Under the pieces are notes generated by a model. The model was not told the origin of the DNA. It saw nothing but the letters and a program-made list of their open reading frames with translations, and did no database searches. Shown in pieces: positions 5,555-8,894 of a DNA stretch of 8,894 nt (within the stretch, counting starts at the first letter, position 1; each line of letters opens with the position of its first letter). Position numbers and translations under genes: made by a program. Origin of the DNA: Bacteroidales bacterium (GTDB lineage Bacteria; Bacteroidota; Bacteroidia; Bacteroidales; Bacteroidaceae); NCBI GenBank assembly GCA_004555425.1, contig SFID01000116.1, forward strand, positions 1 to 8,894, given 5' to 3'.

Positions 5555-7927
5555 TTATTTCACGATGAACTTCTTGCCGCCCTGAATGTAGATGCCACCC
5601 TTCTGGAGCTGCTGTACGCGGCGGCCGCTCAGGTCGTAGATGGGAGCCTGAGGCTGCTGACCGTTTTGTACACCCTGAATAGCCGTGGTGGTGTTGCCGC
5701 CAAAGATCATGTGGAGCGTACCGAGGCTGAAGGGATTCTCATTGAGGTGGAGATAAGCGCGGTTCATGGGCAACACGTTGGCTGCATCGTTCACACGATA
5801 GAAGGCTACGTGGCCTTCCTTTGCTCCGAGGATGAAGTCGAAACCGCCGGCCTGGTTGAGGGCCTTTGCGGCACCTGCGCTGTGCTGGAGGAGCGTACCC
5901 GTGGCGTTAACAAGGGCTTCGTCGGTGGCGGGCACCATCGTAACGTTCGCGCCTTCCGTACCTGCGAGGATGAAACCTGTGTTGGCGGGCAGGGCCTGTC
6001 CTGTTAGGGCTTCCACATTGAGCATGCTGCTATTCTCTGCATCCTGCGTCACGCTGTAGGCCGTCACACCCACGGGCAATACCGTGGCGAAGGGCGCACT
6101 AAAGGTGGCCAGTGCCACAGCGTTCTCTCCATCGGTGAGGTCGGTAGCCTTGAAGGTGACGATGTTGGGATAGGTTGTTTCGGTGAAGATGGCTGCGCTG
6201 GAATAGTAGGGCGACGCGTTCGTCACAAAGGGAACACCAGCGCCATCAAATTCGCCTGCGGCCTTGATGACGAAGACACCGACACTGCCGTCAGCGCGCT
6301 TACCAGTGATGGACAAGGTACCTGCAAGGAAGTTGGCATCGGCTGCTACGTTAGTAGAAGCAGCGATGGGCGCGAGGGTGAAGAGGTTTTGGTCAGGGTC
6401 GTAAGTGTCTGTGACACCCTTGCCGCTGTTGTAACCATCCCCGGTTTTGTTGTTTCTCCAAGTGAGATACTTGCCAGCATTGTTCACGAAGGCAAACTTG
6501 TCGCCCACCTGGCGGCAGATGAATTTGGCTGTTTCGGGCAGTGCCTGACCTTCGCTGAGTACGCCAAGGGCCAGTTTGCCATTTACTGCGTCCCAATAGA
6601 AATAGGTATAGACACCATTCATGTGCTTGAACTGGATGGTGTAAGCCTTACCGCTCTGCGGCATAGCCACGGGGCAGTTGTCCACAGCCTCCTGAAGGGC
6701 TACAACCTGTGCGTAGGTGGCAGTGCCAGCCTCGAGGGCAGCCTCCAGATTGGTAATCATGGCAGAGATAGCAGCCTTGCCTTCTGCACTGGGCAGACCC
6801 ATACCCTCTGCACTTGCCACGAGGCTCTTCGCAGCGGGAAGAACAAGCAAGCTGACAGCCTTGGCCCATTCTGCGGGTGTAAGGGTCTGACCAATAGCGT
6901 TGACTGCGATGAGGTCGCCACCATCCGTTTCGGTGGAAGTCTTGCCCGTCTGGGGATTCACGGCGTGGCGGCCACCACCATTGGAGAAGGTCAGGAAGGT
7001 ATTGCTCGTGAGGAACTTCAGCAGCTTGTAGGCAGTATTGCCCGAAGAGGTAACGGCCTGGAGTTCTACGGCTTCCTGGTTGGTCTGGCTGAAGGCGAAG
7101 TAGCCACCAGCATTATAAACGTAACTATGCGTTCCTATATTATATAGGTATGTCTTGCCCTTCCATTCAATGAAGGCAAACTGCTGATAGGCATTATTCT
7201 GGTTAACAGCCACGCTGGCGAAGTCTTTATAACCATTCGAAGTAGTATACGTAGAACCAGCCGTGGACATTTCGCGATTACCGTGGGCACCATTGCCAGC
7301 GGCATTACCTGCATAGAGCACACCGCGGGCGTTATCCTTGGCGCGGACCTGATAGATGTCGGGCGTTTCGGTAGCGTTGATCTGTGCCACTGCCTCGGAG
7401 AGGTCCCTATCAGCCACTTCCTTGATGGTCATCTTGTTACCGTTATCGGGGTCAGCACTTGGTACACAGCGGAAACCGAACTTGGATGTATAGGCTGTGA
7501 TGTTCACAATCAGGCCGTTGACTCTCAGAATAAAGTAAGAACCATTGGCTGTGAAGGTAACCTTGCAGTTCTTAGGCGTATCGCTTAGTTTCAGGCCCAT
7601 GGTAGAGGATTCGGCAGTGACAAACTTACCTGTACCTACGTGATACAGATAATACTGTCCTGCAGGCGTGTTGTCGCCTCTCAGGAAGGCAAACTGTTCG
7701 TTGAGTTCACCTGTAGGAGTAGCATTAACAGTGGTGTTGTTAATGGAGGACGAACGGAGATATTCCGTTGAGGTGGCCGCATCGTAAAAGATAAAGCCGC
7801 GATCTACGGACTTAATCGTGTACGTCTTACCATTCGTAATCTGAGACACATCCGTAATCTGTGCCTGTGCCGTCACGCCTAGCAGCGACAGGAGCAACAG
7901 CAGAAGAATTGAGGAGAATTTCTTCAT
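5555..7927 (-). CDS. Secreted repeat-domain surface protein with C-terminal sorting motif
   Basis: Predicted exported protein of 790 residues with no recognisable enzyme motif. Residues 1-23 are a signal peptide (MKKFSS, long Leu run, GVTAQAQ). Three related beta-rich modules follow, at about 25-170, 190-345 and 420-560, each with an F-A-F core followed by Y(Y)LY or an equivalent and a G.(K/H)..V/L turn (FAFLRG...YYLYHVGTGKFV; FAFIEWKGKTYLYNIGTHSYV; FAFVNNAGKYLTW). A helical Ala-rich segment (about 350-418) links the second and third, similar in style to FIVAR-type linkers. Residues about 595-745 are a beta domain of a kind common in Prevotella-type proteins (FSAPFATVLPVGVTAY). The tail IYDLSGRR...GGKKFIVK (763-790) matches that of the glycosidase and suggests type IX-type export. 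The ATG at 7927 is preferred over the in-frame ATG at 7936 because the signal peptide starts there. The modules look like lectin-type (trefoil-like) folds, so glycan binding is likely but inferred. Confidence 0.85.
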   Translation of the reverse strand: MKKFSSILLLLLLSLLGVTAQAQITDVSQITNGKTYTIKSVDRGFIFYDAATSTEYLRSSSINNTTVNATPTGELNEQFAFLRGDNTPAGQYYLYHVGTGKFVTAESSTMGLKLSDTPKNCKVTFTANGSYFILRVNGLIVNITAYTSKFGFRCVPSADPDNGNKMTIKEVADRDLSEAVAQINATETPDIYQVRAKDNARGVLYAGNAAGNGAHGNREMSTAGSTYTTSNGYKDFASVAVNQNNAYQQFAFIEWKGKTYLYNIGTHSYVYNAGGYFAFSQTNQEAVELQAVTSSGNTAYKLLKFLTSNTFLTFSNGGGRHAVNPQTGKTSTETDGGDLIAVNAIGQTLTPAEWAKAVSLLVLPAAKSLVASAEGMGLPSAEGKAAISAMITNLEAALEAGTATYAQVVALQEAVDNCPVAMPQSGKAYTIQFKHMNGVYTYFYWDAVNGKLALGVLSEGQALPETAKFICRQVGDKFAFVNNAGKYLTWRNNKTGDGYNSGKGVTDTYDPDQNLFTLAPIAASTNVAADANFLAGTLSITGKRADGSVGVFVIKAAGEFDGAGVPFVTNASPYYSSAAIFTETTYPNIVTFKATDLTDGENAVALATFSAPFATVLPVGVTAYSVTQDAENSSMLNVEALTGQALPANTGFILAGTEGANVTMVPATDEALVNATGTLLQHSAGAAKALNQAGGFDFILGAKEGHVAFYRVNDAANVLPMNRAYLHLNENPFSLGTLHMIFGGNTTTAIQGVQNGQQPQAPIYDLSGRRVQQLQKGGIYIQGGKKFIVK

Positions 7928-7983
7928 ATTATACATATATATAAAAGATTGGTTTAAGGCAAAAGGGTTACTCAGAACGCCAA

Positions 7984-7991
7984 CAAAGTTA
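7984..7991 (-). promoter_or_regulatory. Candidate -7 box for the 790-residue gene
   Basis: On the minus strand the sequence reads TAACTTTG, a full match to the Bacteroides -7 consensus TAnnTTTG, about 55 bases upstream of the chosen start codon. A clear TTTG -33 element is not seen at the expected spacing; a pyrimidine-rich run (CCCTTTTTTCTTTT) lies there instead. A tract of eight G (minus strand; C at 8016-8023) sits 24 bases upstream of the box, and two copies of AAATGTTAA spaced 11 bp apart (8028-8036 and 8039-8047 on the plus strand as TTAACATTT) lie beyond it, a possible operator. Confidence 0.5.
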
Positions 7992-8093
7992 AAAAGAAAA
8001 AAGGGTGTGACCTTACCCCCCCCATTTTTAACATTTCATTAACATTTAGTAATTACTCAGGGGGAAATTGTGAGGGAATCTGCGGTGAGAAAT

Positions 8094-8239
8094 GTACCGC
8101 ACCTTGCTTGTGTTAGTACGGAGTTTGTTCTCATTGGTTGTGTGCTTAGAAAGAGATCAGTGTTTACCCTATACTTTACACACCCTCACCTTTTCAATGA
8201 GAACAAACTCCGTACTCACACCTTGGCAAGGTGCGGTAC
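8094..8239. repeat. 146-bp inverted-repeat element
   Basis: The left arm (8094-8136) and the right arm (8195-8239) are reverse complements in two blocks: GTACCGCACCTTGC (8094-8107) with its complement at 8226-8239, and a 20-bp perfect block at 8117-8136 with its complement at 8195-8214. The arms are separated by 58 bases. The right arm contains an extra small palindrome (CACCTTG, G, CAAGGTG at 8219-8233). Similarity fades outside the GTAC ends but may extend a few bases (GAGAAAT/TTTCAC). No target duplication was found. It is probably a MITE-like or structured intergenic repeat; the 144-codon plus frame through it is an artefact. Confidence 0.75.
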
Positions 8240-8349
8240 TTTCACGTTACCCGAAATGTTAAAATCCAACTTTTTTAGCGCGAAAAACTTTAATATCTTT
8301 TATGATTTCAGCCGCGAAAAAAATCTTACATCGGCAATTCGCGCACCGA

Positions 8350-8412
8350 TAAAGCCAGTAGAAAATCCGCTAAAGCCAGTAGAAAATCCTCTAAAGCATC
8401 TAGAAATTCCTA
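8350..8412. repeat. Three 21-bp tandem repeats
   Basis: Three 21-bp units start at 8350, 8371 and 8392 (TAAAGCCAGTAGAAAATCC plus two bases). The first two differ only in the last two bases. The third has changed to TAAAGCATCTAGAAATTCC, and those changes make it the left half of a perfect hairpin. Read as protein on the plus strand this gives KPVENPL twice then KHLEIP, but there is no sign of a real gene. Confidence 0.8.
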
Positions 8413-8420
8413 GATGCTTT
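8393..8420. repeat. Perfect 11-bp stem hairpin at the end of the 21-bp repeats
   Basis: AAAGCATCTAG (8393-8403) and CTAGATGCTTT (8410-8420) are exact reverse complements around the loop AAATTC. The flanks are only mildly T-rich (GTATTTC on the plus strand), so terminator function is uncertain. The stem overlaps the third 21-bp unit. Confidence 0.7.
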
Positions 8421-8442
8421 GTATTTCATCCCTTATATTGGG

Positions 8443-8487
8443 CAAAAAAAAGAGGAAAAAACCCCGTGTTTAGGGCTCTCTCCTCTT
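8443..8487 (-). terminator. Candidate minus-strand intrinsic terminator
   Basis: Read on the minus strand, AAGAGGA and TCCTCTT (plus positions 8481-8487 and 8450-8456) form a 7-bp stem with an inner CCC/GGG pairing, followed by a T-run (complement of the A-run 8444-8451, which overlaps the end of the stem). It starts within a few bases of where a transcript from the neighbouring minus-strand promoter would begin, so it could act as an attenuator or produce a very short RNA. Confidence 0.35.
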
Positions 8488-8495
8488 CGCTAGTA

Positions 8496-8527
8496 CAAAG
8501 ATAATACATTTTTCCGCGAAATCCAAA
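8496..8527 (-). promoter_or_regulatory. Candidate Bacteroides-type promoter, minus strand
   Basis: On the minus strand TTTG (complement of 8524-8527) is followed after 20 bases by TATCTTTG (complement of 8496-8503). This fits the Bacteroides primary sigma consensus of a TTTG -33 element and a TAnnTTTG -7 element. A transcript would start near 8488 and run leftward into the hairpin at 8443-8487. No coding sequence starts directly downstream; the nearest minus-strand gene is the 790-residue protein some 560 bases away. Confidence 0.5.
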
Positions 8528-8606
8528 TCGCGTTAACATATCGCAACACTTCGGAAATGTGGTCGCTCTAGATAGCAAGTCAACGTGTGGCACTGCGGTG
8601 TGCGTT

Positions 8607-8894
8607 GTTTCTTTGAACACTAATCTTTCTAATCTTACTAATCGCGCGGGGTAGAGCCTCCAAGTGGGAGGCAATTCGATTCGTGTTTCTTTTAACACGA
8701 ATCTTTCGAATCTTACTAATCGCGCGAGGTAGAACCTCCAAGTGGGAGGCAATTCGATTCTTGTTTCTTTAAACACGAATCTTTCGAATCTTACTAATCG
8801 CGCGGGGTAGAACCTCTAAGTGTGAGGCAATTCGATTCGTGTTTCTTTTAACACGAATCTTTCTAATCTTACTAATCGCGCGGGGTAGAACTTC
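8607..8894. repeat. 78-bp tandem repeat array, continuing past the right edge
   Basis: Units start at 8607, 8685, 8763 and 8841 (the last cut by the window end), all with an exact 78-bp period; a degenerate copy lies at about 8560-8606. Each unit carries two hairpins. The first is GATTCGTGTT and AACACGAATC around TCTTTT, perfect at 8678-8703 and 8834-8859, with one mismatch in the copy between. The second is CCTCC and GGAGG around AAGTG. There are no unique spacers, so it is not a CRISPR. As 78 is a multiple of three, a minus-strand frame stays open through it and encodes a 26-residue repeat (KETRIELPPTWR...), which is most likely fortuitous. Confidence 0.9.

Larger units (their letters stand above)
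7928..8894. other. Long noncoding region rich in repeats
   Basis: Nearly 1 kb with no convincing gene on either strand. Contents in order: short leader and promoter-like site of the 790-residue gene (7984-7991), a C8 tract (8016-8023), an inverted-repeat element (8094-8239), an A/T-rich stretch without visible features (8240-8349), 21-bp repeats and hairpin (8350-8420), a promoter/terminator pair on the minus strand (8443-8527), a stretch without clear features (8528-8560) and the 78-bp array. Base composition is clearly more A/T-rich than the coding DNA up to about 8600. Confidence 0.65.

Noticed and set aside
6389..7147. Plus-strand frame of 252 codons
   Set aside because: It is a shadow opposite the 790-residue gene, with no recognisable domains and no promoter or start context.
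8070..8504. Plus-strand frame of 144 codons
   Set aside because: It crosses the inverted-repeat element, the 21-bp repeats and the hairpin; the peptide simply mirrors these repeats (KPVENPL twice).
8426..8776. Minus-strand frame of 116 codons with a 26-residue repeat
   Set aside because: Open only because the 78-bp unit is a multiple of three; it spans a promoter-like site and a terminator-like hairpin and has no signal or domain. A real repeat protein cannot be fully excluded without the sequence beyond the edge.
8607..8894. CRISPR array
   Set aside because: The 78-bp units are contiguous and nearly identical over their whole length, with no variable spacers and no cas gene nearby.

Overview
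The window looks like a chromosomal segment from a member of the Bacteroidales, most likely a Prevotella-like organism. The reasons are: (i) two large secreted proteins both end in a short 'YDLSGRR ... G(V/I)(F/Y)IQ.G(R/K)K..VK' tail typical of surface proteins in this order; (ii) neither start has a Shine-Dalgarno sequence and the leaders are A/T-rich; (iii) promoter-like sites of the Bacteroides TAnnTTTG type are present; (iv) the domain set (GH36-like barrel, Big_2, GEVED, FAFxx..YYxY modules) is common there. All assignments come from reading the sequence; no database search was run.

Layout. Positions 1-160 are noncoding and full of small inverted repeats. A strong minus-strand terminator (161-190) closes the first gene. 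Positions 211-4479 (minus) encode a 1422-residue secreted clan GH-D glycosidase (alpha-galactosidase-like). Positions 4480-5151 hold no large gene but are packed with repeats: a G-rich heptad array, a nested symmetric palindrome cluster of about 250 bp, and a strong hairpin at 5021-5053. A 56-residue protein, easily missed because of its size, lies at 5152-5322 (minus). A MITE-like inverted-repeat element (5350-5537) separates it from a 790-residue secreted repeat-domain protein (5555-7927, minus). Positions 7928-8894 appear noncoding: a candidate promoter beside a poly-G tract, a 146-bp inverted-repeat element, a 21-bp triple repeat with an 11-bp hairpin, a minus-strand promoter/terminator pair, and a 78-bp tandem array that runs off the right edge.

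How the genes may work together. All three supported genes lie on the minus strand, in the transcriptional order 790-residue protein, 56-residue peptide, GH-D glycosidase. The two large proteins share the C-terminal motif and also a repeated module with the core FAF ... YYxY (once in the glycosidase, three times in the other). This suggests they are exported by the same route to the same compartment and may bind similar ligands. The intergenic gaps are large and full of repeats, so three separate transcription units are as likely as one operon.

The most unusual content is the density of different palindromic and tandem repeat families in about 2 kb of intergenic DNA, together with the short peptide gene. 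No complete transposase, CRISPR array, tRNA or rRNA was seen.
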